64,000 nucleotides of DNA from Pleurotus djamor (GCA_029747585.1 JAPEVF010000133.1:31814-95813); one strand, 5' to 3'. Shown: positions 10,564 through 23,270, counted from the first letter of the stretch. Translations and numbers: made by a program. Notes: generated by a model from the sequence alone, not told the origin.

Positions 10564-12390
10564 ATGAACGTCAAGATGAGTGATGGAGAGGGAGCGGACG
10601 AGTTCGACACTGACATGGACAGCGTAGGCACGCAGTTTCATTCATCAGATTCACACAGGAGCCAAGAGGAAGCGCTCGAACAGACGCCCGAATCCATCCT
10701 CTTCGTCTACCCCCAAAACCACCTACAAATACAATGCTCTGCAAGTTCGACAAGTTCAATGCCAGTGTGTATCGATATCTCTGCAGCAGCTGAACATACT
10801 CCAAGACGTCCAGAATTCCGTCTACTAGTAGGACCACTCGCCCGCTTTTTCTATTCTCAAGGCCGGCCTAAACTTACACAAAGGACTGAGAGTCCCATAT
10901 CTCTCGATGAAAGGCGAAGGAGGGCTGTTCCCTCTCATGATATGTGCAACCACTCGAGTATGGTGCTACAGTTTAAGTAATGCATACGGTCGATGATACT
11001 AGGTGGGTTCCTCTTGCGCTCGCGTCCATCTTCTCGTCAGACCATCTCACCATCGACGCATCGTCAACCAGTCTTTCCAGCCTCTGAGGATCCCAGACCT
11101 TCATGGACGTCCATGGAGGACCATTCAATACCCCGAGAGTCAGGCTTTTCTCGGATGCCTGACGCGCCTACCCCGCGCTTGCTTTCTTTATCTTCAAAAC
11201 CTCACGAACCCAAGACTCAGACTCAGGACGAAGGTTGGAAGAAGATATGGAGATATATGCGTTCAGATTACCATGGTACTAGGTGAGTTCCGCTTGCACT
11301 CGCGTCCATCTTTTCGTCATGTCCCATCTCAGTCTGTCCTTTGTAGACTTTCCCTTTCCCCTATGGGAACCGCATCGTCCTCTCCTACCTCTCCGTCTTC
11401 CGAGGGCCAGTCACTCGCGCAAGCACACGACGCTAGAAGTTCGCTCCAAACCTAGAGTCCAACGCCCCCTTTTGAATCTTCGTTAGAACCAACGCGTCTT
11501 CGACCCATTTCCCGAGTCCTATCTCCAACTTCGGCTCCCCGCGCAGAACAACTATGGACCGAGCGTCTTTTCCGGCCTCCTCTCAAAGCTGTCCCATACC
11601 TACTTCATTTCCTCGTCCACCTCTATTGGTCCTTCGGAAATACCGTTCATGCATCATGGATACCTCCTCCGACGTCCAGCCAACCAAAAACGAACCCGGC
11701 CTCATTATAAACAATGACGCGTTCGCCATACACCCTCCTGAGTCCCGACTCTAACCTCTAATACTCAGAGGACCCGTTCATATCACATGGGACAGAGTCA
11801 GCTTGGACACGAGGTTCGAGACGGTTCGCTGGTGTGGGGGGAAACCGAGAACTTCCGTTTGGATGAATAAAGGGAACGGGAGGTTTGAAGTGCTGGCGGG
11901 GATTGGAGATTGGGCTTGGTGTGGACGGCATCAGAAACGGGAACGGAAACTTGGAAGGCGGAAGGTGGTGGAAACGTCAAGAGGTGGTAGAGGTAGGAGG
12001 GGGATGAAGAGGATGACACAGAGGCGACGACAGTGGGAGAGGGGGAGAGAGTTGGAGAGTCGATTGGTACGAGTTCGGCTCGTGGACTTGCGTATCTGTG
12101 GTTGGATCGACTTGCAAGGCATGTGGTGTCATGGGGAGCTGTCGGATGCTCTGAGATTTCGAAGGGGGATAGTACATGGACGCGTCGCCGAGTACATCTG
12201 GATTCCGCTTTGGTGGTTGGAAAGGCAGGGCGGAGGAACGAGGCCTTATGAAGGAGCAGTCGAGGACCACCGGTTTGGTGACGTTGCGCAAAGGGTTTTC
12301 GGTGTCAAGCCTGCAAGGACCAGAGAAGCTCTCGAAAATCCTGCAATGGGACATGATCGGTGCGAAAGCAAGCGACGAGTGCCCTCGTAA
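10564..12390 (+). repeat. dispersed gene-like family A, copy 1 (A1)
   Basis: The longest and least damaged copy of a family seen at four or more places in this window. It begins with an open frame at 10564-10980 that starts with ATG. Two copies of an intron-like module follow at about 11003 and 11283: ACTAG, then GTGRGTTCC, then CTCGCGTCCATCTTYTCGTCA; the second ends CCTTTGTAG. Next comes a C/T-rich stretch and then a Trp/Arg-rich frame open from 11803 to 12390 (FEVLAGIGDWAWCGRHQ, WERGRELESRLVRVRLVD, IWIPLWWLERQ). Homologous DNA occurs at 29225-29790 (minus), 30845-32290, 41830-42760 and, more distantly, 55735-56000. Whether this is an expanded host gene family or the relic of a mobile element is not settled; I recognise no domain. 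Confidence 0.55.
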
Positions 12391-15300
12391 CGGTCGTTTC
12401 GTTGCCGACGCAATTCCGGTGAATGTTCGTCGTAGATCCAATCAATTGAAAACACGACATCGATATCACTTACATGGAAGTTCCACATCATCGATTCAGG
12501 CGGATGAGAGTAGTTGCTTCGCGGTTAATGGCGTCACCCACTGAGTGGTGTCCTCTGGATTCTCGAACGTAGGAAGACCAGTGGGGTGATGAAGAATGGG
12601 CCTTCAAAAGGTCACAAGCGCGTAGTCCGTACCACCGGGAATCGCTCCGCTCTTCGTCCTGGAATCTTGGGGCTCAGGGTGCAAGTCCACGGTTGGCTTG
12701 TTGGTAGATTGAGCGGTACCTATGGCCTAAGTATTGTTGTAGTCCACGAAGAGGCATGTCGTAGGCATAACATCGACAGCAAAGTTGTGCAGTCGCCACG
12801 AGATGTAGGTCAATTGCTGTAGCTTCCTGATGCTTTCCGCGCGAGCTGTTCTACGTCAACGACTCTATACAAGGTCAGCATTTCTAGTAAATGAAGATCA
12901 AGAACCGGACCAAATGCTCAAGGATACCAGAGGACGAGCATCTCCTTTTGGCCTTTCACTCACTGGTAGGTACGATGGGAGTTATTGACCAAAGAAGACA
13001 GTAGCTCCTGGACCCAGTGCAGAGACCAGCGTAATTACGTTGTATGGGGGAGATCTTCAAAGGGGCTAGGTGGACAGACTCTTCCCTTTATACGCCAGCT
13101 TGTAGAGTATTGAATACGCGACGCTTTATTTACTTCACGCGTTAAATATTATAGCCGGGCTAAAATAAGCAAAAGCCAGCAATATCTAGAGGCCAGTCGG
13201 CAGAAGAGATTTGAGATACGAGTTGAGTCGAAGCAGGCATGAATGGGAGGTTCTTCAAGGTTGGCCAAACTGAAGTTTTTGGGAAAGCTGTGGACCAGCC
13301 GACGCGGACCCAAGCGCTCATGCACATGACCGATTCTGTGGACGTTTGGACCTTCCCACACCCTAGTCCTAGTCTCTCAGATCTCTTCGGTCGATTCAAT
13401 CCTCCTCCTCCTCTCCCTCAGTCTCATCCCAAGCATTACACAAATCCGAAGAGGCCTGATATTCCACTTAGACTCCACTTCCAACCTTCATGGTCTCACA
13501 TTTGCTGTGATTCCTGAACTTGAGTCCTCCTCGCTGCCTTGTGGCAAGAAAACAAACAACAGCAAGCTTGGGGCGGTTGAAGGGGCACATGTACTTGTAA
13601 GTCCTCCTCCCTCCCAGTTCTCTGCAGCTTCGCTCATGTGCATGAACTCCTTAGTATACAGTGTACACCAACGAATTACGCACCTATCAAGACGTCTAGA
13701 GTAAGCCTACGCATTAGTCAACCTAACCACCTGGTGCAAGATGCTGAGAACGGCGGAGTAAGGCTAGACGAAGGAATGGAGAAATGACCGTCAAGTGCTT
13801 CTCGTTGGGAGTCATTGGGACGAATGTTGTCTAAAAGCTCAGAGGTCTAAAAGCTGGGAGTCTGGGCTCTGGTTTCAGCCATTATCTGTGGTGACGCTAG
13901 TTTCGGCACTGCTACAGTGCTAGCCACGTTGAGTTTTCCGCACTTGTGTCTATATTTTCGTCAAATTTATGCTCTGTGTCATTTTCACAGAATTAAGAGT
14001 GATCAAGAGTGGTGGCGACTCACTCTTGCCTACATCCAGGCATCGGGTACGAGAAACCCAAACCAAACCACTCTTTTATCTCTCAGAGTTTCCTCAGAAT
14101 GCCTCATTCGCCCCGCTCCGTTCTCGAACTCGGGTCTCCGACGCCAATTGTACCCCCCTGATCACGTCTCAATCAAGTGCTTACCTTAGATATCCTCGCT
14201 ATCAACCACCAATTGCGATATCCATGCCTTGCTCAGACTGGGCGCCATCGACTCACATCTGTACTGGGACTCGGAGCTCGAAGACGTAGCGGGAAGTTGC
14301 GAACGTAGAAGTGAAGGGGGTAACAAAAGCCTAGGTGTCGGTTTTGGGGCTGGTGGGAGGGGGTCAACGTAAACCTGAGCATCGACTATGGCCTCGACTT
14401 GAATGCTCTGGTCCTGAAGAAGTTGTCGTCGACGTTCTCACCCAACCCTTGGATATCTGGATGCCACGCGGTGACCGCCGAACCCCGCGCCCTCGCAATG
14501 GCAAGATATCTTTTTGGACAACAAAGGAGGTATCATAATAATGTCGCACTTGGAGCTTGGGTATGGAATGCGGGAGTTTGAATGCGATTAGAGCTGCGTG
14601 ATGGGGACAATGCCGTCACTGCGAGCGGCGTGTATTGGCTTCAATGGGGATGTTCGCCTCAGCTTTCGACGGTTCTCGCCTTTCCCGCTACTACCGCAAG
14701 CTGTTGACTGGCTCCAACTCAGATCAAGGTATTTTCTATTTTTTCCGTACCCGCGAAACGGGTTGCTTACCGTTTCCCTCTTCTAGTCATCGCCATCTTC
14801 CGTCTGAACCTCGTGGACGTTGAGCTGCTCTACCCCACGCGGTGATGGCGCTGATGCTGATGATGCCGCATTGGTTGATGGAGGGAATGGGAAGGGAGGG
14901 AGGGATATGCGACGGATTGCAGGAAGCCCACAGCAGACAGGGTGAAGAAGCTTGATTAGGCGATGATCGATGAAGCTTTGGAACCAAGTTCGAGAACTCC
15001 CCTCTCTCCGACTCAAGGACTCATGCACATACATATGCAAGGAATTCGCCATTGAAACCAACTCGCTCCCCCTGGGGTCCTCTCTTCACGACTATGGAGT
15101 AATGCTCAGAACCTCGTTCTATGATGACAAGCCTTACCTATCACACTTCAAACTCTCAAACTTTCAACGCCTATCCTATTCGGGTCTCTGATTTCCTGAT
15201 CATTGGTTCTTCCCATCGGGACGTGATCCTATGCTATGCTGTCTTCCGGGCACCACCGCGCTTATAGGGTATCCCTGATAGAATGATCCCCAGGTTGTCT

Positions 15301-16085
15301 CTATCAATCGGGCTCAAGCTTTGATTATCTGGGGCTTGATCTTAATGCACCTGTATTCCTACGAGTTCGCACACATGCCAGGCTGTCGTTGACGAAAGCT
15401 CTGGGGTTATCGAGGTTTCTGGTCTCGCTATTGGGAATCTGAACTCCGACGCTTGAGACGTCGAAGCTTCTGCATGAATACGGATGATTGAAGCAACAGA
15501 GCTGGGGTGGAGTTGCGGAGGCAGAGCGCACACGAGCCTCAGTCGTGTTCAACACTACTCCGGACTCCGTACTTGCTCAATTGATGCCTTTCCGATGCAG
15601 CTACTCGTTGCCGATCCTGTCCCCCACACCCACAGCTTCGTCAAAGCGCTGCGTCGCTGAATGTGTCGAGCCTGTATCGGAAAGGACGACTAGACGGTAG
15701 TTGTCTAACATGTCTGATTGACCATTTGGATTGCAGTGGAATGGAGTGATTGCGCAATGTTGGGCTGCACACCAGCCAGGATTGGCGAGCAATGAACATC
15801 AGAGTGGTCAAGGTTCCTAGAGTTAGGCTGAAGCTACGTAGCGTGATGATGCCTGGAAGGAGTTTCAATCCACCTATACCCGTATAACCGCAATGCAGCG
15901 ACGAAGACAATGTGCATAAACGCGCAATCATTTGACAGCTGGGGCTATGTACAGCAAGTTCCCTCGACTCTGTCTGATCCTCAATGCCTCAGGCTTCATG
16001 CATGTCCAACTCGCACCGTATCGCTCCTCCGCATCCATGGGAAATCTCAACCAAGTCCAGCAAGAATGGGCTGTGTTCATCCACG
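12391..16085. other. long stretch without a recognisable gene
   Basis: Several frames of 60-110 codons are open, but none has consistent splice structure or a familiar domain. A plus-strand frame around 14399-14581 (LNALVLKKLSSTFSP, ALAMARYLFGQQRRY) looks mildly protein-like. Parts of 13.5-14.3 kb share the C/T-rich character of family A. I would treat this as decayed repeat sequence. Confidence 0.35.
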
Positions 16086-16440
16086 CTACTGAGAAAGACT
16101 GAGAAACATATCTCCATATTTCTTCGTCTTGATGTGAAATCCTTGTCCGCAGTCGAGTACCACAGATCCCAAAATGTACAGTGTGCTGTCAATATATGGA
16201 GATACTGCTCCCGAAGTATTGGGGTCCTGACTCTTGGGCAGCTTCTTGGGCCTTCGCAGTCCCTCCTTGATTGTACCGTTACCCTGTGGATGCCCCAAAG
16301 TCCAGTCCAGCTCTCAAAGCATGAATCTTAGGTTGTATTCGAGGAAGGCGGCGAAACCCACAACGTTATTGGCGGTGTCGAGTGTCCCAATATCAACATG
16401 GTCCACCGGACAGATAACTTAGTACGCCGTTGATCGACAT
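16086..16440 (-). other. possible gene fragment
   Basis: Minus-strand frames here read like protein: TANNVVGFAAFLEYNL around 16330-16385, then NGTIKEGLRRPKKLPKSQDP and YIDSTLYILGSVVLDCGQGF at 16086-16298. A stop separates the two in one frame and I cannot find a convincing intron. It may be an eroded host gene; function unknown. Confidence 0.3.
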
Positions 16441-16774
16441 ACTTACGGTCCAGGACATGACATGTATACGACTAGGTTGCAGACTGAGAGAGTTTGGTTG
16501 GAAGCCGTAGGGGAGTTCCGATAGTTTGATTTCACGTGCAGTCACCCGGTGTCTTGAGAAGGACGCCAGCTTGGCTGGCTCCATCGGGATCAGGCCACGG
16601 GTCATACATCATGGGTCATCAGCCAGACTCGGAAAGCTCTCAACCCACTTCTATTAGTTGAGAAAAACCAAGGTTTATCGTACGTTAATCATCCTAGGAT
16701 CCTGGATGCATAACGGTAGACTAGTGGAGTAAGAGATGTATGCGAGCGGACGGAAAGGTACGAATGCTCTGCGA

Positions 16775-18372
16775 TTATTTTCTAGGAAGTAAATCACCTG
16801 AACGTATCAATAGATCATGATGCACATCCTTCACGGGAACCAAGTCACCGTTCTCCATAATTTGGCGCAAGTAATTTGCAATCGCTTCCTTAGCTTTGAT
16901 TCGGTCTTCGCTGGATAGGAGATGAGAGGCATTGTGGTGACCTCCGCCTCGAGCGCCGCGGATGTGGCGCTTCAGATCAGAGTACGTTGTGACCCTGACA
17001 TTGCACGAGCAGATAAACGATCTGACATCATAATGGGCTGAAACATGGCCTTCGCACATTTCAGCACGCAATATTGTAATGGCTGAAAGAGCGGAGACCC
17101 ATGACGTACGTTTCCCATTCATCAAGCTTGTAAATCGGCCGTTACATTTTGGAAAAATGCAAGCAAATGTCGGTGGATGGCGACGGCGACTTTCGGAGCT
17201 CGCCTTGATTTGGGAGCTCCCAACCAGACGTGTTTGGCTGTTCTTTTCTCTGTCAAGTGACGCTGTTCCATTGAGACAAGGCCTTGCTTCATCCTGCATG
17301 GTGGGAACAGGCAAGGTCACCCTTGCAAGGACGAGATCTCTATCCTTCAATGTTGTCTCATCCACAGAAGCCGGAGAAGTCGAGGATAGCAAAGGAAAGC
17401 AACCCTGATACTCCATCTCCAGAGACGAACCAGTAGCTATCGTCCACGGAGAATCAATGTGGCTTCCAACGTACTGACGCTGCGACTGACCGTTAACAAG
17501 ACCAATTCCATTAGGCTCAGAGAGCATGCCATCTCCGGCGTGGTCCTAAATATCCCCGACATAAGCACAAACTGTCGGAGGCTGAGGGGATCTCGGTGAC
17601 ACTAACTTGAGTGATATAACTGAGAGGATCAACGTTGCTGAATGAATTGGTTGCTGGGGAAGTAGTATGATGAGCCTATGAAGAGGGAATAATTAACAGA
17701 AGAAAAGGCATACAGGTAGCTTGGTTGTGGCATGATTGATCGTGATCAAATGGCCAGGCGTTCAACACGTTATCGCCAGGAACAGCGAACAGCCAGGGGT
17801 TCCATTCAAGAACGGGGTCGGCGGACACTTGATGCGAATTCCAAAATGAGAAAAAACCCATCCCAGCGTCATTAATTGGATCGGTGCCAACGAGTGGAGT
17901 CTACATAGAATTTATGGCTTCGGAATGTGAAGCTAGAAAAACAAGGGACCGGGACTCACTCGTCAATGCCGGCGTCGGAGGAAGATCGTGGATAGTCCGT
18001 AGCCGGAAGCCCTCCATCGTCGTCGCTAGCTGGGTTGTCAATGGAACCTTGATAGATGGTGGTCAACCAACACGGTATAGTATCAGACTCGGTTATGCTG
18101 ACCATCGGTGTGCTGGGACATTGTCGTTGTTTGATCAAGATGGATGTTGTAGGAGAGGTGTTATTCAATGGTGGAAGAGTCATCCATGCTGTCGAATTTA
18201 TACTCCCAAAGACTTGTACTGAAAACCTGGTTGTCCACAGACTCGGAGGGGGTTTCCGCAGGAGTGTAGATGGAGGCATGATGCCAAACTGCTCGCGCTA
18301 AAGCTGGTGAATAATCGTAAAGATACCGCCGAATGGATGTCAGTGGAGACTCCGAGTTGTCCGTAAGAAGAG
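16775..18372 (-). CDS. split-finger C2H2 zinc-finger protein, paralogue 1
   Basis: The secure exons are 17110-17527 and 16775-17049. The first C2H2 finger is C-x4-C-x12-H-x3-H. Its Cys half (FACIFPKCNGRFTS) ends the first of these exons; its His half (RHVSAHYD) begins the next, with a 60-bp intron between. A second, degenerate finger follows: C-x-C-x12-H (FICSC...DLKRHIRG), then a predicted helix (KAKEAIANYLRQIMENG). Upstream exons lie at about 17680-17861 (DPVLEWNPWLFAVPG) and 17956-18372 (frame SIRRYLYDYSPALARAVWHH near the left end of the transposon), but I could not make all joins agree in phase. It is a likely DNA-binding regulator. Three paralogues lie at 34112-35127, 36477-37957 and 45762-46961. 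The 5' part abuts, and may be interrupted by, the transposon at 18373. Confidence 0.65.
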
Positions 18373-18444
18373 CCAGGGGGCATCTACCCGAACAATCCGA
18401 ATATTCAACCCCCCCAAGGGTCCAAGCCGTGGGAACGACGATTA
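18373..18444 (+). repeat. left terminal inverted repeat of the 4.7-kb transposon
   Basis: Seventy-two bases, starting CCAGGGGGCATC and ending GACGATTA, with a C7 run in the middle. Identical in inverted form to 23013-23085. Similarity fades just inside (ATGGCGTTATCTC against CCGCGCTATCTTG). Confidence 0.95.
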
Positions 18445-18508
18445 TGGCGTTATCTCGTAGTTATCATGGCTGATTAAAACTCCGCGAGCACGTCTCTACT
18501 ACGCACAG

Positions 18509-21500
18509 TCAACGTCTTGCTACCTTACGCGCCCCTTCTGTGTTAGCTACAGATGAAAGAACCCTCCCGCGTTTATCGATTTTCTTCGCCCTGAGAGTCT
18601 CCTCCATCATAGCCACATCATCACTGTTTGGAATCTGATGTGTGTCTCGGAATCTTTGTGTATCTTGCTCGACAATACCTATCGCCGCCTCCTCCTTCCG
18701 TGACACAAACATATCGACGAGTAGCTCTTGAGGAATAGAAGGTAGAAGATTTTCTGTGGTGGAATGGTATGCGGTCAGGTGAAGTATTGCATTATACTTC
18801 CAGATTGTCTTTGGTTGTCCTGTTGGTGATGCGGGGCAAGATGGACAATGTATCGGTACATTTGTGGACGGGGAAGCGCCTGTGGACTTCGTAGCTGCGG
18901 CGTAGTTCATACGCTCGTAGTGGTAGGGACAACTGGACTGTGTTGAACACGATTTTCCCTTCTTGACGAGCTGAGTGTAGCAACCACCATCTCTTCCGCA
19001 CCAGCCACAGGGATCTGTGCCAATCTATGTGTGTCGCGTATCAGCGCCGTCTCGCTCTGAGGGGCAAATACTCCTACCACATCTGAGATGTCCGTTCCTC
19101 GGAAATGGCGCAGAATGTGATGGCCGACATGATTTCGCATGTCCTTCAACTTCAATTCCTTCCCACATAGCATGCATCGGACAGCTTCCTCGGGGGCGAG
19201 CTTTCGGGTGACAAGAATAGGCGGAGGGCTCTCAATGCGGAGAGCAAGGTCACCTGGCTCCATTAGTGAGTTAAGTATTTCGTCATTCTCTGGAGTCTGG
19301 TCTGACTAACCGTTCATATCTTTATAGGGCAGGGACTGAGTCTGCAAGTAAGGAACTTGCTGGATCCTCGCAGCGGCGTCATCTGTTTCGTCTCTGAACC
19401 TTCCCCAGGCCTGATCCCTGACTCTCAGTAGTGAATCGGATCGAATTCCCCAGACCCTTTTGGTTTCGCGCGCGTTTTGCTCATCTGAATTTATTTCTTG
19501 GGTTTCTATTATCACCGGGTCGATTGGATGTGCCAGGAATCCAGGGATAACAACGGTATAGTCTCCTTTACCTGAAGACTCGTTGCTGGGATGAATGTAC
19601 CGGCTCGTCCATGCCCATATGGCTTCGGCACCCATTTCGTCAGTAAGGACTTGTTCTTTCTGGGTTAAATCCAAGATCTGAGCCGTGATTGAGAACTTTG
19701 GGGAGATTTCGACACATAGATCATCGGTTCGAGCTTCAGATAGCTGTGTACTATTGTTTAGCAAGTTGAAATGGAGGACCTCCGTCACGATAATGCAGAT
19801 GCCAGTTGGTACTCGCGCCAGGCATGCAACAAGATCGCCGGCTTTGAGGAGGTCTCCGTCGCTATCAGACAATGAGGGCGCTGGATTTGCTCGCCTCAAG
19901 GCCTCTTGGATAGAGACACCCCGCGCACGTTGGGTCCGAATGGTAACTTTGCGCGCCCCTGAGGAGGTCAGGAGGGCGGCAACCAGCGAAGACTTGTAGT
20001 AAGTCTTCCCCTCGTACTCCACAAGTGCCGATTCTCCGGCGTCCTCGGCGTCAAGAAAGTCTTCAATTTCCATGCCGTCAGGAATGTCGTCGCAGTCAAG
20101 TTCGCTACTTGAGAGTGTGTCAATATGCTCCCCCAAAGCCACCCCTGAATCATCAGGGTTTCTCCCACCAGTGGTCGCCGCCGTCGTCATTGTAGGAAGC
20201 TCCAACTCTCCATCACCGGGTTCCCATCGAGTCCCTACGTACTCCCCTTTCGGCCGAAGTAAGTCTATATTCTTTTCTTCGAATAGCTTCAAAAAGTCAA
20301 CATGCTCCCTAAAAGGCATTTGCGCGGCCAAAAGGTTTCGGGCCTTGTCTCGCCCGGCCGTCCACTCCTGACGGAGATTGACTGATGTGACACATACATC
20401 ACCTTTCCATGATTTTGGGTTTAGATGATCGATTCCCAGTGCACCTGCAACGTTCAATCGTCGATGTCCCCGGTCCAGGTCAGGGTGCCGCGCAAAGATT
20501 GCGTTGATTTCAGCACTGACACTGAGCTTTTGAGACAGCTGCAGGATATCAACGTTTCGGCTATGATCCTGGGTGCGTACATCAGAGAAAAGCATCTCGA
20601 GGCGATCCGTTCCCTCCAGAAGGAGATAGTAGTCAATTTTGACACCGAGCATTTGAAGTCGCGCGATCGTGAAGATGACATTCTTTACAATGGCTTGAGA
20701 GTCCGCATAGAGAGCCCCATTCATGAACGAGGTTCCGTGATAAACAAACATCGCAAATAGAAGGTGTGTGTATGTAGAGAGGGACCGGACCTGGGCTGAA
20801 AGAGACAGAGAAACGTTGATGAAGGGATCAACAAAGAAACCAAAGATTTGTGCGACAAAGACGATCACGTTACGGTGATGATGTTGGCTTGGATTAAGCA
20901 AGACTGGAAGCTTCCCCTCGAGTTTCAGTAAATGCTGAATGAGGCTGACCGCTTTTGGAACATTCTGTTTATCAGCGGGATTGAGCAAGTCTTCGGCTTG
21001 CGCATATGTCATGATGTAACCTAGCGCCTGCTTCACAAGAACCGGGGTAATGATAGTATCGTCAACTTGAATTCCACTCGAGCCTCGAAGTAATGTAGCG
21101 AATCGTTTCATGACATGCTTGGGATCACACGATGCAAGAATCCCACCCTTGCTCGTATACAGGTTTAATCCGGGTAAGGGGTAAAGCAGTTGCCCGAGTT
21201 CTGAGGGTTTGGGAAGCAGTGTTGACATGCAAAGATGAAAACGAGCTGAGCGAAACGTTGATTCACCATCACTGGAAATTGTCCAAACATCACCGTGCAA
21301 TGCACGTCCGGATGCATGACCATTATAAGTGTCAATGAATCGAGTTATCCAAACAGCGAGCTCCTCCCCTTTTTCGGCCTTACAAGAGGGCGAAAGGAGA
21401 AGGGGAATGGGTGAGTAATGATCGGAACTGGCGGCGGAGGCCATCGCGAGAACCGTTCCATCCTTCCCGTGATGGCAGGTCCCGTCAGTGTAAAGAGCTT

Positions 21501-22878
21501 GTGAAATGTGTTGGATGGATTGGGCATTTGTAACTTCTGTTTGAATCGTATGCGAGTGCTCACGGCAGAGTCCAACAATATGGTTTCTCTGGGAGTCATA
21601 GCGACAGACTTCTTCAAGCGCGATTCCATCCATCATCAAAACCACCCCTACCCCTGTGATCCCCTGAACCGGCCGTGCGCTCGCACTTAAAAGTGATGAG
21701 ATGTTCAAGCTAATCTCCTCCACCGAAGGCGACCCAACCGATGCTATTAAACGAGGTATTTTGCGCTTCAACAGGGTCGTCGCTGATGGGAAGCCTTCAG
21801 AGTGCGACAAGGCGAACAAGAGGCGCGGGCCACCAAGAGCTTTACATAGGAATGCAATGTCCAACTCGCGTGCAGTCCAGTTTCCTGACGGTGAGTACGT
21901 GCCGTCGATGGCCCTTTGGAGACGGCTAATGATCTCTGTAATACCGCGGTTGTTACGAAGACCAACAACGAGAAGACGACGTAGTGATGGGATGTTGTGT
22001 TGAGATAGAAAAACAAGAAGCCGTTGATGATCATCAATGGACCTGACGAGGTGGATATTGTGCCTTTTAGTCGAGGCGAGCTGGTTCTCTAGCGCTCTTG
22101 CCTCCTCGTTCCGACGCGCAAGTAAGAGCATCAACTGACGAGACGTAAGGAATGCATATGGTGTATGCTCGGATGCATATGTGGCGCGCTTCACAAACTG
22201 GATAAAGGGTGCAGAATTTGGGACTGCGAGGCAAAGGTCACAAGCTCGCGCTTTCATTTGCCATCGAACCGCGGCATCGAATTTACCAGTGCAGGCTGTT
22301 GATCTAAGTCGAAGATGGCGAGAATTTTCTATTCCAGTGATGTCCCAGGCAAGACGATGTGACGCGTGTATCTGATATGGATAGGTATCCCACACAGAGC
22401 CTGGAGTCCACTCCACGATGACACCGAGACATTCGGGTTTTAACGATGACGTTGACATTGAAAGATCTTGGAACGACATCGCCATTTCGCTAGAAGCATC
22501 TTCCCATGAGCTTGTATAGCCATCGGACATCACACCATCAGAAACGGCAGGTGGGGACATCTGTGAGAACTAAGTACTAAAGGATCAGCGCGTGCCGGCA
22601 GAAGAAGTCGTTATGGCACAACTCACCGAATGTGGAACAACACGAGACTGACATTCCTCTTGCTTCCTTCTCTCCGCCTCCATCTCTCTGCAGCGCCTGG
22701 ACTTGAAGTGCTTGTCGTAATTGGACATGGCCCCATTCTTTGAGATTTGGATCCATTGATTACATCGGAAGCAGACAACTTGAGGAGAGTTCACTTCAGA
22801 GTCTTTGTAAGTTTTCAGTCCAATGACTTTTCCATTTGGAAGACGATATTGAGTGTGAGGAAGAGTTTCGAGAGGCAT
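18509..22878 (-). CDS. large transposase-like protein with zinc fingers, 1397 aa
   Basis: Exons 22627-22878, 19311-22560, 19078-19253 and 18509-19024 join to 1398 codons without a stop. Residues about 35-65 form a BED-like finger (C-x2-C...H-x5-C: CFRCNQW...HFKSRRC). The long second exon carries three spaced acidic motifs: MMDGIALEE (Asp about 395), SSDGESTFRSA (Asp about 515) and TDRLEMLFSDVR (Glu about 739). Their order and the LE-x-LFS-x-VR context resemble an RNase H-fold DDE transposase of the P-element/THAP9 type; this is inference from motifs. After the third exon begins, a C2H2 module follows (RCMLCGKELKLKDMRNHVGHH). The last exon has a Cys-rich block, DPCGWCGRDGGC...SSCPYHY and HCPSCPASP, that I associate with large Agaricomycete proteins. 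It is the only gene between the 72-bp inverted repeats, so it is the likely autonomous transposase. Confidence 0.8.
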
Positions 22879-23012
22879 CGAATTACAGGAAAATCAACGA
22901 CGGTGAGTAAAAGGTATAGATTGGCTATCAGATCCATCCCCCTATCGCAGGAGTGGCCCCTCAACAGCTCCTAGCATCGCGCGGAGATTCAAATATCAGC
23001 AAGATAGCGCGG

Positions 23013-23085
23013 TAATCGTCGTTCCCACGGCTTGGACCCTTNGGGGGGGTTGAATATTCGGATTGTTCGGGTAGATGCCCCCTGG
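23013..23085 (-). repeat. right terminal inverted repeat of the 4.7-kb transposon
   Basis: Reverse complement of the left repeat. It contains one N (23042) beside a seven-G run; dropping that base makes the two ends identical. Confidence 0.95.
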
Positions 23086-23270
23086 ATCGAGCGATCGAGC
23101 TCCCAACTCAATCTTGACACTAGTGATCGCCTCTGGCGCTTAATGTACCTTGCTTGCCGCTCGCGCTGTTCAGCTGGAGTGATGATGGATGATGCCTCTT
23201 TGCATTGCCATCCATTACACAGGCCCCCATACTCGTACCACAATGCTCCAGGTAAGTATGGTTGAGCAAG
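23086..23270 (-). pseudogene. gene fragment abutting the transposon
   Basis: The minus-strand frame from about 23270 to 23086 looks genuinely coding (WYEYGGLCNGWQCKEASS, then AEQRERQARYIKRQRRSLV). It runs straight into the right end of the transposon. A coding-looking frame also starts at the other side of the element (18372 leftward, LLTDNSESPLTSIRRYLYDY). The two could be halves of one gene, but they do not join in frame if the element is simply removed. Function unknown. Confidence 0.4.

Larger units (their letters stand above)
18373..23085 (-). mobile_element. complete 4.7-kb DNA transposon with 72-bp terminal inverted repeats
   Basis: The ends are perfect inverted repeats: 18373-18444 matches the reverse complement of 23013-23085 over 72 bases once a single ambiguous N at 23042 is disregarded. 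The termini begin CCAGGGGGCATCTACCCGAA. The repeats enclose one intact four-exon gene (18509-22878, minus) with only about 65 bp to the left repeat and 134 bp to the right repeat. No clear target-site duplication flanks the element (AAGAAGAG on the left, ATCGAGCG on the right). Identical ends and an undamaged reading frame imply recent activity. The encoded protein (separate entry) has a DDE-like layout with zinc fingers at both ends. I do not recognise a named superfamily with certainty. Confidence 0.85.
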
